Shown here in pieces: positions 43,915 through 56,002 of a stretch of 64,000 nucleotides of DNA (positions are counted from its first letter, which is position 1; every line of letters begins with the position of its first letter). The stretch is from the NCBI RefSeq assembly GCF_003240565.2, contig NZ_CP117255.1:1798001-1862000 (forward strand). Reading direction: 5' to 3'. This DNA comes from Rhizobium tumorigenes (GTDB lineage Bacteria > Pseudomonadota > Alphaproteobacteria > Rhizobiales > Rhizobiaceae). The notes below the pieces were generated by a model. It was given only the letters and a program-made list of their open reading frames with translations. It was not told the DNA's origin and did not search any database. The position numbers and the translations under genes were made by a program.

Positions 43915-45750
43915 TCAGTGGCCGAGCGGCAGCGTCGCATTCTCCAGCCAGCTGCGCACTTCGGCGTCATGGATAAGCGGCATCAACGCCTCGCGGGTGC
44001 GCGCGTGATAGTCGTTCAGCCAGTGAAGCTCGTCATGGGTCAGCAATTCCGCAATGATCAGGCTGCGGTCGATGGGGCAGAAGGTCAGCGTCTCGAAACC
44101 CAGCATGTCGATATCGCCGCCGTCGATCGGCTCCGCATCGCGGACATAGATCAGGTTCTCGATTCGGATGCCGAAGCTGCCGGGGCGATAGTAGCCGGGC
44201 TCGTTCGACAGGATCATGCCGGGCAGCAGTTCCTGTGTCGAGAGACGGGCAATGCGCTGCGGGCCTTCATGCACCGACAGGAAGGAGCCGACGCCATGGC
44301 CGGTGCCGTGGGCATAGTCGGCTCCGGCCTTCCAGAGCGCGATGCGGGCCAGCGGATCGAGATCGCAGCCGCGCGTGCCGACCGGAAAGCGCGCCGTGCT
44401 GATGCCGATCATGCCTTTCAGAACCAGCGTGAAGAACTGCCGCTGCTCCTCCGGCACGGTGCCGACGGCAACCGTACGGGTGATGTCGGTGGTGCCGTTG
44501 ATATATTGAGCGCCCGAATCGAGAAGGTAGAGTTCACCAGCCTGCAGCAGCCGGTCGCTCTCCGTCGTCACCCTGTAATGGATAATGGCGCCATGCTCGC
44601 CGGCTCCTGAAATCGTGTCGAATGACAGGTCCTTCAGCGGATTTTGCATCGCCTGGCCGACTTCGGCCCTGACAGCCTCGAGTTTACGAGCTGCGTCGAT
44701 TTCCGAAACGGTGGCCGGCTTCTGCGTCTCCAGCCAATGAAGGAAGGTCACCATCGCCGCGCCGTCCTGCAGATGGGCAGCAGCCGAGCCATTCAGCTCC
44801 GCCTGATTCTTACGGGCGCGCGGCAGTCGTGCGGGATCGCTACCCTCCACAACCTCGCCACCGGCGCTGCGGATAATGTCGGTCAGAGCCTGCGCTGCCA
44901 GATCCGGATCGACCATTACGCGCGCGCCATTCGCGGAAGCGGCATTCAGCCTCTCGACCAGATCGGACGGGGGAAATTGCTGGCAAAGTTGCGCCAGGTA
45001 GGCTTCCGCCTCGATATTGGTCTTGCGCTTGTCGAGAAACAGCTCCGCCCTGCCGCCGGCATGAATAATCGCCCGGGCGAGCGGATGCGGTGTATGCGGC
45101 ACGTCATTGCCGCGAATATTAAAGATCCAGGCGATCGACGAGGGATCGGTGACCAGCACGGCCGCGCAGTTCTTCTCTTCCAGAAGCCGTGCAATAGCGC
45201 CGATCTTCTCGCTGGCAAGCACGCCGGCCTGCTCCACCGTCTGGATGGTCACGGGTCCGAGCGGCTCGGCAGGGCGGTCTGTCCACAGGCGATCAAGCGG
45301 ATTGTGCGGCAGGAACACAAGCGTGCCGCCGATCTCGCCCAACGCCTTTTCCAGCCGTCGCACTTCCGCGCCGGTGTGCAGCCACGGGTCGATCCCGAGC
45401 CGAAGCCCCTTGGCGGCGTGCTTCGTAAGCCACTGGTGCGGCGGTTCTCCAACGAGATCGCCACCGGAAAACACTGTCGTATCCACCTGCTCCAGCAGCT
45501 GAGTCGTGTAGCGGCCATCGACGAAAACAACGGCCTGCGATTGCGTTACCAGCGCCACGCCGGCTGAACCAGTGAAGCCGCTCAACCACGCCAGTCGCTC
45601 CGAGCAGGCGGGCACATACTCGCCCTGGAACTCATCGGCGCGCGGCACCAGAAATGCATCGATCTCGAGAGCTGCAAACGAGGCTCGAAGCCCCTCGACG
45701 CGTTCACGGCCGAACTGCGGTGTGGAAGTGACATCAAAAGACTGGAACAT
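43915..45750 (-). CDS. pepP: Xaa-Pro aminopeptidase (M24B, aminopeptidase P)
   Basis: Cytosolic metalloprotease removing N-terminal residues before proline (611 aa, the long form with two creatinase-like N-terminal domains). The M24 catalytic domain carries the metal ligands in YLLDSGAQYINGTTDITRTV (two Asp), HGTGHGVGSFLSVHEGPQ (His), LSNEPGYYRPGSFG (Glu) and IRIENLI (Glu). The N-terminal part has DAFLVPRADEFQGEYVPACS and ERLAWLSGFTGSAG. ATG 45750 starts the conserved MFQSFDVTSTP; the longer frame lacks support. Confidence 0.95.
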   Translation of the reverse strand: MFQSFDVTSTPQFGRERVEGLRASFAALEIDAFLVPRADEFQGEYVPACSERLAWLSGFTGSAGVALVTQSQAVVFVDGRYTTQLLEQVDTTVFSGGDLVGEPPHQWLTKHAAKGLRLGIDPWLHTGAEVRRLEKALGEIGGTLVFLPHNPLDRLWTDRPAEPLGPVTIQTVEQAGVLASEKIGAIARLLEEKNCAAVLVTDPSSIAWIFNIRGNDVPHTPHPLARAIIHAGGRAELFLDKRKTNIEAEAYLAQLCQQFPPSDLVERLNAASANGARVMVDPDLAAQALTDIIRSAGGEVVEGSDPARLPRARKNQAELNGSAAAHLQDGAAMVTFLHWLETQKPATVSEIDAARKLEAVRAEVGQAMQNPLKDLSFDTISGAGEHGAIIHYRVTTESDRLLQAGELYLLDSGAQYINGTTDITRTVAVGTVPEEQRQFFTLVLKGMIGISTARFPVGTRGCDLDPLARIALWKAGADYAHGTGHGVGSFLSVHEGPQRIARLSTQELLPGMILSNEPGYYRPGSFGIRIENLIYVRDAEPIDGGDIDMLGFETLTFCPIDRSLIIAELLTHDELHWLNDYHARTREALMPLIHDAEVRSWLENATLPLGH

Positions 45751-45842
45751 GGGGCATCCAAAAGCTGACAAAGCGAATCCGCGTATGGCGGTTGCCTGCA
45801 TGTTATCCCAATTCGCCACCATTGCGAGACGCGCCCCTCGCA

Positions 45843-45872
45843 TTAATGCCTGTTAATGCCCGTTAACGACTG
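45843..45872. repeat. Three 10-bp direct repeats with TTAA half-sites
   Basis: TTAATGCCTG, TTAATGCCCG and TTAACGACTG in tandem, one per DNA turn. They lie between the pepP start and the 54-residue gene. TTAA is also the half-site of CtrA, but the spacing here is 6 bp rather than the usual 7. Confidence 0.6.
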
Positions 45873-46038
45873 CGCCTATTTCATGGGCAGAATCGAGCGA
45901 TTATGACTCAATCACGACAATACCCATAACATAAACGCATAGCTCCCATTCCGCATTAAATCTGTGCTGCACTGCGGGATAGTTTATAAGGGGTTCATCA
46001 GACGGGTTGAAAGCAACCCACCCAAAAGGAATACCACT

Positions 46039-46203
46039 ATGAACACTCCCCGTTTCGCATACAGCAGCCCGATGCAGGCTGGCGAACGCCGGACCGTACG
46101 TCACGTAATCGGCGCCCTGCGCGTTGCAGACAGCGAAGCTTCCCGGATCATCGGCGTAAGCCGCGGCGACGTGCGCAACACGAACACCAGCTACGCATTC
46201 TAG
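46039..46203 (+). CDS. Small protein of unknown function (54 aa)
   Basis: Reads MNTPRFAYSSPMQAGERRTV..., ending RNTNTSYAF. It is Arg/Ser-rich, with no membrane segment. It is not a family I recognise. AAGGA lies about 8 bases before the ATG, and a 6-bp hairpin (GGGTTG/CAACCC, 46004-46019) lies ahead of it. A strong terminator follows 112 bp after the stop, so it appears to be an independent transcript of about 300 nt. Either a small protein gene or an sRNA carrying a short frame is possible. Confidence 0.55.
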   Translation: MNTPRFAYSSPMQAGERRTVRHVIGALRVADSEASRIIGVSRGDVRNTNTSYAF

Positions 46204-46315
46204 GATCGGTCGATACGGCTTCTCCTCCCGGCCGACGACTGACGAGAATGCGAAACGCCCGCTTGAGCATTTCCTCCCCTCTGCTCGCGGACATGATCAG
46301 GTAACACTGATCTGC

Positions 46316-46343
46316 AAGGCGACACCTCTGGTGTCGCCTTTTG
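46316..46343 (+). terminator. Intrinsic terminator after the 54-residue gene
   Basis: 11-bp perfect stem AAGGCGACACC / GGTGTCGCCTT with loop TCT, ending in a short T run (TTTT). It is one of the best terminators in the window. The reverse strand, facing prmA's end, has no T run past it. Confidence 0.88.
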
Positions 46344-46407
46344 CATTTCCGGGGAAATTCAATAACTTGGAAAAAAATCTGGAATCACTGCGCGAGGCGG
46401 TCAAGGC

Positions 46408-47286
46408 TCAGGCGCGGTCGAGATGGATTGTCACCCAGCCGTTGCGCCAGATGGTACGGACATGGCGCAACCGTGCCCCGTTATAGGCGGCAATCACTTT
46501 CCAGCGTTGGGCTGCAAGGATACCGGACAGGATGACAGACCCGCCGGGAGCAAGGTGGTTGGCAAGCTGCGGCGCCATGCGGATCAGCGGCCGCGCAAGG
46601 ATGTTGGCGATAATCAGGTCGAAAGGGCCATGCCGGGAAAAGGCCGTCGAGTGAAATCCAGGAGCGGTTTCGAGCGAAATTCCCGAGGCTATGCCGTTAC
46701 GCACGACGTTTTCGCGGGCGACCCGAACCGCGATGGGATCGATGTCGGTGGCCAGCACCGGAATATTCTTAAGTTTTCGCACGGCAATGGCCAGCACGCC
46801 GCTGCCGGTGCCGAGATCTAGCGCATTGCGGACGCGGCGGCTGCGCATCACCGTCTCGATGGTTTCGAGGCAGCCGGCAGTCGTCCCGTGATGACCCGTG
46901 CCGAAAGCCTGGCCGGCATCGATCTCGATAGCGATCTCGCTGGCGCGGATCTTGTCGCGATCATGGGAGCCGTGGACGACGAAGCGGCCGGCGCGCACCG
47001 GCTTCAGGCCGTCGAGCGAGCGGGCGATCCAGTCGACGTCGGGGATGATCTCCTTGTCGATCGCAAGACCCGGATAGGCGTCGGCCAGTAGCGCCTCGAA
47101 CCGAGGGCGAACGTGCTCTTCCTGATCCGCATAGAGGTAGATCGAGGCTTCCCAGATATCCTTCTTCTCGTCGATCTCGGATGTCGCGATCGGCAGTTCC
47201 TCGTCTTCGAAGACAGGCGTCATCAGGTCGAGGATCCGCTCGGCATCGCGCTCGGTCGTCGTCACATACAGGCGAATCTCATTCAA
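46408..47286 (-). CDS. prmA: Ribosomal protein L11 methyltransferase
   Basis: SAM-dependent methyltransferase (292 aa) trimethylating L11 lysines and its N-terminus. The N-terminal substrate-recognition part is followed by the Rossmann-fold domain: AIEIDAGQAFGTGHHGTTAG, the SAM loop NALDLGTGSGVLAIAV, VLATDIDPIAV and the motif FDLIIANILARPLIRM (N-I/P-L type catalytic loop). The C-terminus AYNGARLRHVRTIW is typical. It stands alone. Confidence 0.95.
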   Translation of the reverse strand: MNEIRLYVTTTERDAERILDLMTPVFEDEELPIATSEIDEKKDIWEASIYLYADQEEHVRPRFEALLADAYPGLAIDKEIIPDVDWIARSLDGLKPVRAGRFVVHGSHDRDKIRASEIAIEIDAGQAFGTGHHGTTAGCLETIETVMRSRRVRNALDLGTGSGVLAIAVRKLKNIPVLATDIDPIAVRVARENVVRNGIASGISLETAPGFHSTAFSRHGPFDLIIANILARPLIRMAPQLANHLAPGGSVILSGILAAQRWKVIAAYNGARLRHVRTIWRNGWVTIHLDRA

Positions 47287-47503
47287 CGCTTCGGTCTCTC
47301 ATCGTCGTTCAGTCCAGCCGGTCGATGGCGGTTTGCAGGTGTCGTACCCCGCGACATGGCGCAAAAGCAAGCGGTGGACGACGGGAAGCCCCATTACCGG
47401 CGGGTTCATGGTCACAAAGCTCATCGGGCGCCGCGTCTCATGCCTACCTGACGTATCGTGGAGCGTAGAACCGCCAGACCGACAGGTCCGGCACAGCCAC
47501 CCC

Positions 47504-48109
47504 CTACCCCTTGTCAATCAGGTTCTGCAGCTTCTTGACGGCCGTATCCGGATTTTCCTGATAGGCAATGGTTCCTGCAAACCGGCCCTCCGCGTCCAGA
47601 AGATACACAGATGCCGAATGGTCCATCGTATAGTCGCCATTCGGATCCTTGGCGTCGAGCGGCACCTTGACCGCATAGACGCGGAAACCGTGCACCATCT
47701 CGGTCACCTTGTCGGTCGGCCCGGAAATGCCGGTGATGCGGCGCGAAACGTTCGAGACGTACTCGTTCATGATGGCAGGTGTGTCGCGTTCCGGATCGAC
47801 GGTAATGAAATAGGCGCCGAGCTTGGAGCCATCCGGATCGACCTTCTGGAGCCAGCCATCCATTTCGAAGAGCGTCGTCGGGCAGACGTCGGGGCAATGC
47901 GTATAGCCGAAGAAGACCGCCGATGGCCGGCCGCGGAATGCCTTCTCGGTGATTGGCTGGCCGTTTTGCGCCACCAGCGTGAAGGGAACGCCAAAGGGGC
48001 CGCCTGCAGCAGCGGATTCAGGCGGTCTGGTGAAATAGAAAGAGCCCGCCCCGAGGAAGCCGGCCATCAAAGCGACTAGGACCCAGATCGCAATACGAAG
48101 TTTTTTCAT
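47504..48109 (-). CDS. SCO1/SenC-family copper chaperone
   Basis: A 201-residue membrane-anchored thioredoxin-like protein that delivers copper to the CuA centre of cytochrome oxidase. One N-terminal helix (about 5-25) is followed by the copper motif Cys72-P-D-V-Cys76 (FFGYTHCPDVCPTTL) and a third ligand His164 in YTMDHSASVYLL. FITVDPERDTP is the usual family turn. ATG 48109 is chosen because it places the membrane helix at the N-terminus. About 215 bp without a gene separate it from prmA. Confidence 0.93.
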   Translation of the reverse strand: MKKLRIAIWVLVALMAGFLGAGSFYFTRPPESAAAGGPFGVPFTLVAQNGQPITEKAFRGRPSAVFFGYTHCPDVCPTTLFEMDGWLQKVDPDGSKLGAYFITVDPERDTPAIMNEYVSNVSRRITGISGPTDKVTEMVHGFRVYAVKVPLDAKDPNGDYTMDHSASVYLLDAEGRFAGTIAYQENPDTAVKKLQNLIDKG

Positions 48110-48340
48110 GATGGATTCCCGATGCCAAAGCGGCCCGTCCAATGGAGTACCTGTTGAGAGGCTGCAGGGATACCGCTTCGGGCGGGCAACCGCAATTCAA
48201 CACGCCGTCACCCATATCGAATATGCGCGATACCTTGGAAATCGGCACAACGTTAAGCTGATCGTAACCAGTCTCGGTCAACATGTTTTTCAACGGCAAA
48301 CCTCAATGATTCCGCTCAGACGCTCCGGAAAGAACTTCAC

Positions 48341-48805
48341 ATGTCGAACGCCATCAAACAGTCGGGTGCCTACCTGGAAATCGTTTCTTTCCACCTTGCC
48401 GATCAGGAATTCTGCATCGACATCATGGCGATCCGCGAAATCCGCGGTTGGGCGCCGGTAACGCCGATGCCACACACCCCGCCCTATGTTCTCGGTCTCA
48501 TCAACCTTCGCGGCGCGGTTATCCCCGTCATCGACATGTCCTGCCGTCTCGGCATGAAGATGACAGAGCCATCGGAGCGCTCTGCCATCATCGTCACCGA
48601 CATCGCCGGCAAGCTGGTCGGCCTTCTCGTCGAGCAGGTGTCGGACATGATGACCATCAAGAGCGAAGACCTGCAGCCGGCACCGGAAATCATCCCGGAA
48701 GCACAGCGCGCCTTTTGCCGTGGCATCGTGGCCCTGGAAAAGACCATGGTCTGCTTCCTCAACCTCGACACCGTCATCGCCGACGAACTGGCGCAGGCCG
48801 CCTGA
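48341..48805 (+). CDS. cheW: Chemotaxis scaffold protein CheW
   Basis: Couples methyl-accepting receptors to the kinase CheA (154 aa). It is a single CheW domain (SH3-like beta barrels): LEIVSFHLADQEFCIDIMAI, REIRGWAPVTPMPHTPPYVL, GLINLRGAVIPVIDMSCRLG and VGLLVEQVSDMMTI. It stands alone with no other chemotaxis gene in view, so it may be a stray paralogue. A near-CtrA sequence lies about 75 bp upstream. Confidence 0.93.
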   Translation: MSNAIKQSGAYLEIVSFHLADQEFCIDIMAIREIRGWAPVTPMPHTPPYVLGLINLRGAVIPVIDMSCRLGMKMTEPSERSAIIVTDIAGKLVGLLVEQVSDMMTIKSEDLQPAPEIIPEAQRAFCRGIVALEKTMVCFLNLDTVIADELAQAA

Positions 48806-48880
48806 GCCAAGTTTTCGACATACACGGCAGTCGTGCAAGCCGATCGTCTCTGGCACACCGATCGTCGCTACTGCACCGGT

Positions 48881-48964
48881 CGTCATCCTCGGGCCTGTCC
48901 CGAGGATCTATCCAGCTCCCTTTTTGTCGACCAGCAGATCCTCGGCACAAGGCCGAGGATGACG
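48881..48964. repeat. REP-like palindromic repeat (84 bp)
   Basis: CGTCATCCTCGG at 48881-48892 is repeated as CCGAGGATGACG at 48953-48964. Inside, each arm folds again (CCTCGGGCCTGTCCCGAGG and CCTCGGCACAAGGCCGAGG). The arms CGTCATCCTCGG and TCCCGAGGATC are typical of the intergenic palindromes dispersed in rhizobial genomes. It sits between convergent cheW and creA, where such elements collect. Confidence 0.8.
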
Positions 48965-49016
48965 GTGGGCGCTGACCGCTCAGCGAGGGCCAGACTGATA
49001 CCCGCTTTCACGAGCC

Positions 49017-49505
49017 TCAGGGAGCGGGCTTGCCTTTTGTCCAGGTCACCGTCTGACCGTAGAGCGGGATGGTCGAGATCGACATCTTTGCCGAACCATC
49101 CGTCAGTTCGCGCGAATGGGCAAGATAGATCAGCGTGTCGTTCTTCTTGTCGTAGATCCGGTTAACGACAAGCTTCTTCCAGATCAGCGACATGCCGGAC
49201 TTGTAGACCTCTTCGCCGCCCTCTGACAGGTTGATATCGTTGATTTGGATCGGACCTGTCTGGCGGCAGGCGATGGAATTGTTGGACGGGTCCTCGAACC
49301 ATTTCCCCTTGCGCAGACGGTCGATCACACCACGGTCGAAATAGGTAACGTGACAGGTGACGCCGGTGATTTCCGGATCCGGGACGGCATCGACGAGGAT
49401 ATCGTTACCCGTCCAATCGACACCGACCTTGCCGACGACTTCGGCCGAAGCAGCGCCGGCAATGAGTGTGAGAATGGAAGCAGCGGCAAGAGCGAGGCGG
49501 CGCAT
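49017..49505 (-). CDS. creA: CreA-family periplasmic protein
   Basis: A 162-residue protein with a signal peptide (about 1-21) and a conserved CreA body: EVVGKVGVDWTGNDILVDAV, EITGVTCHVTYFDRG and ACRQTGPIQI. The two Cys (about 51 and 80) could form a disulfide. The function is not established; the family name comes from the E. coli creABCD locus. A single gene here. Confidence 0.88.
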   Translation of the reverse strand: MRRLALAAASILTLIAGAASAEVVGKVGVDWTGNDILVDAVPDPEITGVTCHVTYFDRGVIDRLRKGKWFEDPSNNSIACRQTGPIQINDINLSEGGEEVYKSGMSLIWKKLVVNRIYDKKNDTLIYLAHSRELTDGSAKMSISTIPLYGQTVTWTKGKPAP

Positions 49506-49569
49506 GGAAAACTCCTTGTTGATCTCGCGCCGAAGATAAGTCGCAGGCGGATCATTGCAAGGAGAGACG

Positions 49570-50160
49570 TCAGCGCTTGCGGCAGGTACAGGGCTCGTAG
49601 CCGCGTGATGTCAGGCGACCGATCGTCATGCCGATTGCGGCTGGAATGCCGCCGACATCGACCGCCTTTACCGCCTTGGCCATCTCGATAGCGGCCGAGG
49701 CACAGATGGCTGCGTCTTCAGCGGCATTGTGATGCTTGAACCTCAGCGCCAGATGCTCGGCGATCACATTCAACCGGTGCGACAGAAGCTGCGGCCAGAT
49801 ACGCTGCGCCATTTTCAGGCTGCAGAGGTAGAACAACTCCGGATAGGACTGCCGGTAGTGATCGAGGCTCGCCCGCCAGACGCTGAAATCGAAGGACGCA
49901 TTGTGGGCGATCATCGTGGCGCCGCGAAAATCCTCGTGGAACTCCTCCATCACCTCGGGAAACGAAGGTGCACCCTCGACATGCTCCGGCCGGATGCCGT
50001 GAATGGCGATGTTGAAACCCGAAAACCGCATTTCCTTCGGCCTGATCAGCCGCTCCTCCACCCGCACCACACGCCCGTCCTCAATCCACGCCAGTCCGAC
50101 CGAACAGGCGCTGCCGCGCTGTTCGTTGGCAGTCTCAAAATCGATGGCAATAGTTTTCAA
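49570..50160 (-). CDS. DEDDh 3'-5' exonuclease (DnaQ-like)
   Basis: An exonuclease of the DNA polymerase III epsilon family (about 196 aa). Exo I is TIAIDFETAN (Asp and Glu), Exo II is MIAHNASFDFSVW and Exo III is LRFKHHNAAEDAAICA (His and Asp). The C-terminal part contains a CTCRKR tail. The start is uncertain: TTG 50160 gives MKTIAIDFETAN with no clear ribosome site, while a frame opening at 50292 would add a 44-residue unconserved extension. It probably acts in repair rather than as the replicative proofreader. Confidence 0.85.
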   Translation of the reverse strand: MKTIAIDFETANEQRGSACSVGLAWIEDGRVVRVEERLIRPKEMRFSGFNIAIHGIRPEHVEGAPSFPEVMEEFHEDFRGATMIAHNASFDFSVWRASLDHYRQSYPELFYLCSLKMAQRIWPQLLSHRLNVIAEHLALRFKHHNAAEDAAICASAAIEMAKAVKAVDVGGIPAAIGMTIGRLTSRGYEPCTCRKR

Positions 50161-50307
50161 GGGTGATGTCCGATTCGTCTGATCAGTCAGTAGTAGCGAG
50201 GCTTGAGCCTTGAAGCAATTTGGCAGTGCGGTTGACATTCTTCCGCTGCTGAGGAAATCTGGGAGAGTGATCGGATCGCTCACCAACGTCATGCTTCACA
50301 TCACCAC

Positions 50308-50424
50308 CACCCTTCCAGGGTGTGGGGACGCGTTGCCGGGCTAAAACCCGACCGATCATCCCGACAACCCTGCCCGAGGCGAGCAGGGTTTGGGAACCGG
50401 CTCTCCTTGGCCAAACAAGGAGAG
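50308..50424 (+). promoter_or_regulatory. Structured mRNA leader masking the GNAT ribosome site
   Basis: Four consecutive hairpins before the ATG at 50430: CACCCT/AGGGTG (50308-50322), CGGG/CCCG (50337-50350), a long stem AACCCTGC/GCAGGGTT with flanking CCC/GGG (50360-50394), and CTCTCCTTG/CAAGGAGAG (50401-50424). The last perfect 9-bp stem buries the AGGAGA Shine-Dalgarno. It resembles a riboswitch or thermosensor; I do not recognise a known class. Confidence 0.55.
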
Positions 50425-50429
50425 ACCCC

Positions 50430-50966
50430 ATGAATGAGACGCCGAACCCTGACAAATTGCGTGCCGTCGCACCTCCTGAAGGCTTGCTGGTGCGCGCAGC
50501 AGAGATCGATGATGCCGAGGGCATTGCGGCAATCGCTAACCTTCCCGGTTTTCGCGCAGGCACGCTGCGTCTTCCCTATCAGACGACGGACGATACCCGT
50601 CGCTGGCTGTCAAAAGCGGAGGCGGCATTGCCGCGTCTGGTTGCCGTCCTCGACGGAAAAATCGTTGGAAACGCAGGCCTACGGCGGTTTGAGGGCCGCA
50701 GGCAGCATGTCGGCAGCATCGGCATGGGCGTCCATGACGCATACACCGGCCGCGGCATCGGCAACGCCCTGTTGGGTACGTTGCTGGACTGCGCCGACAA
50801 CTGGCTGAATATCCGACGCGTGGAACTCACCGTCTATGCGGACAACGTAGCCGCCATCGCGCTCTACAAGCGTTTCGGCTTTATCGAGGAAGGCCGGCTG
50901 ATGGACTTTGCCTTTCGCGCCGGGTCCTACGTCGACGCCCTGACCATGGCGCGCCTGCGCCACTGA
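50430..50966 (+). CDS. GNAT N-acetyltransferase, RimI/SpeG-like (178 aa)
   Basis: Acetyl-CoA-dependent acyltransferase. The N-terminus LLVRAAEIDDAEGIAAIANL is followed by VGSIGMGVHDAYTGRGIGNA, the acetyl-CoA loop, and RRVELTVYADNVAAIALYKR, FGFIEEGRL, a common pattern in diamine/antibiotic acetyltransferases. AGGAGA lies six bases upstream but inside a hairpin (see leader). The upstream frame is not used. Its product and inducer are unknown; it converges on ligA. Confidence 0.87.
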   Translation: MNETPNPDKLRAVAPPEGLLVRAAEIDDAEGIAAIANLPGFRAGTLRLPYQTTDDTRRWLSKAEAALPRLVAVLDGKIVGNAGLRRFEGRRQHVGSIGMGVHDAYTGRGIGNALLGTLLDCADNWLNIRRVELTVYADNVAAIALYKRFGFIEEGRLMDFAFRAGSYVDALTMARLRH

Positions 50967-50991
50967 GGATGATGAAGGCTGCGGCCTTCCC

Positions 50992-54893
<3,902 letters not shown>

Positions 54894-54906
54894 CTCTTAT
54901 TGGTTC

Positions 54907-55755
54907 TCAACTGCTACCGAGAAGAAGCTTCTTGCCGGCCCGTGCGATCCACGATCCCTCGTTCTGGCGTGGTTCGACGCCACCGCTCTTCAGCAGCTTG
55001 TACGAGTCGGCATACCACTGGCTGTCAGGGTAATTGTGGCCGAGGACGGCGGCAGCAGTCTGTGCCTCCTCGACGATGCCCATGGCGTAATAGGCTTCGA
55101 CGAGACGCGCCAGCGCTTCCTCGATCTGGTTGGTGGTCGGATAGTTCTCGACGACAACGCGGAAGCGCGAAATAGCGGCGAGGTAATCCTTGCGTTCCAG
55201 ATAGTAGCGGCCGACCTGCATTTCCTTGCCGGCCAACTGATCCTTGGCAAAGCGGATCTTCGCCTGCGCATCATCGACGTATTCCGACTTCGGATAGTTG
55301 TCGATCACCTTCTGCATCGCCTCGATGGTCTGCTGCGAGGCGCGCTGGTCCTGCGTGACGCTAACGATCTGCTTGGCATAGGATGCGCCGACCAGATACT
55401 GCACGTAAGCGGCATCTTCGGAACGCGGATACTGCTTCATGTAGGTGTTGCCGGTCGTCACGGCGTCGTCATAGTTGCCCGTGCGGTACTTGACGAAGGT
55501 GCTCATGACCAGCGCCTTACGGCCCCAGTCCGAGAATGGCTCTTGGCGGGTGATGGCATCGAACTTCTTGCCGGCCTCGCCCATGTTGCCCGCCTTGATG
55601 TTAGCAAGGCCCTGATTGTAAAGCTGCTCCGGAGGATCGGTCTCTACGCCGAGCTTGGTGATGTCGATGTCCTTGTCCGACTGGCAACCGGAAACGAACG
55701 CGCCGGTCCCTGCGAGGAGAAGCGTGACGAGCAAAGCCCGCGCTGTAATCTTCAT
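54907..55755 (-). CDS. bamD: Outer-membrane assembly lipoprotein BamD
   Basis: Lipoprotein of the BAM complex that inserts beta-barrel proteins (282 aa). The signal peptide ends at lipobox Cys24 (VSGCQS). Tetratricopeptide-like helices follow: EQLYNQGLANIKAGNMGEAG, FDAITRQEPFSDWGRKALVM and YPRSEDAAYVQYLVGASYAK. ATG 55755 is chosen because it places the lipobox correctly; the earlier frame adds a run-in. It follows lpxC by about 250 bp including a terminator. Confidence 0.95.
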   Translation of the reverse strand: MKITARALLVTLLLAGTGAFVSGCQSDKDIDITKLGVETDPPEQLYNQGLANIKAGNMGEAGKKFDAITRQEPFSDWGRKALVMSTFVKYRTGNYDDAVTTGNTYMKQYPRSEDAAYVQYLVGASYAKQIVSVTQDQRASQQTIEAMQKVIDNYPKSEYVDDAQAKIRFAKDQLAGKEMQVGRYYLERKDYLAAISRFRVVVENYPTTNQIEEALARLVEAYYAMGIVEEAQTAAAVLGHNYPDSQWYADSYKLLKSGGVEPRQNEGSWIARAGKKLLLGSS

Positions 55756-55946
55756 GCTTTCAGATCCTGCAAAACCCATTCGGAAATTCCCAATTACCGC
55801 CACGACAAAAAACGAGTGCTACCGGCCCGCGTTTCTATCCATAAAAGCGTCGTCAGGGCAACGCAATGATGAACCATTAACGCATTTTTGTGGCGCTTCC
55901 ACGAGATTTACCCGCATCCTGCCACCTTGCCGCCTTTCGTCCGCCC

Positions 55947-55976
55947 AAAAAAAAGCCGCCCCCTTTCGGAGGCGGC
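55947..55976 (-). terminator. Intrinsic terminator of lpxC
   Basis: Reverse-strand stem GCCGCCTCC / GGGGGCGGC (one G.U), GAAA loop, then eight T. It starts about 25 bp after the lpxC stop and separates it from bamD. Confidence 0.88.
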
Positions 55977-56002
55977 CACCCTGGTCGAACATTATCTGGA
56001 GG

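Noticed and set aside
47299..47517. A 72-residue - strand frame between prmA and the SCO1 gene
   Set aside because: No recognisable features, Arg/Cys-rich like a shadow, and overlaps the SCO1 end out of frame.
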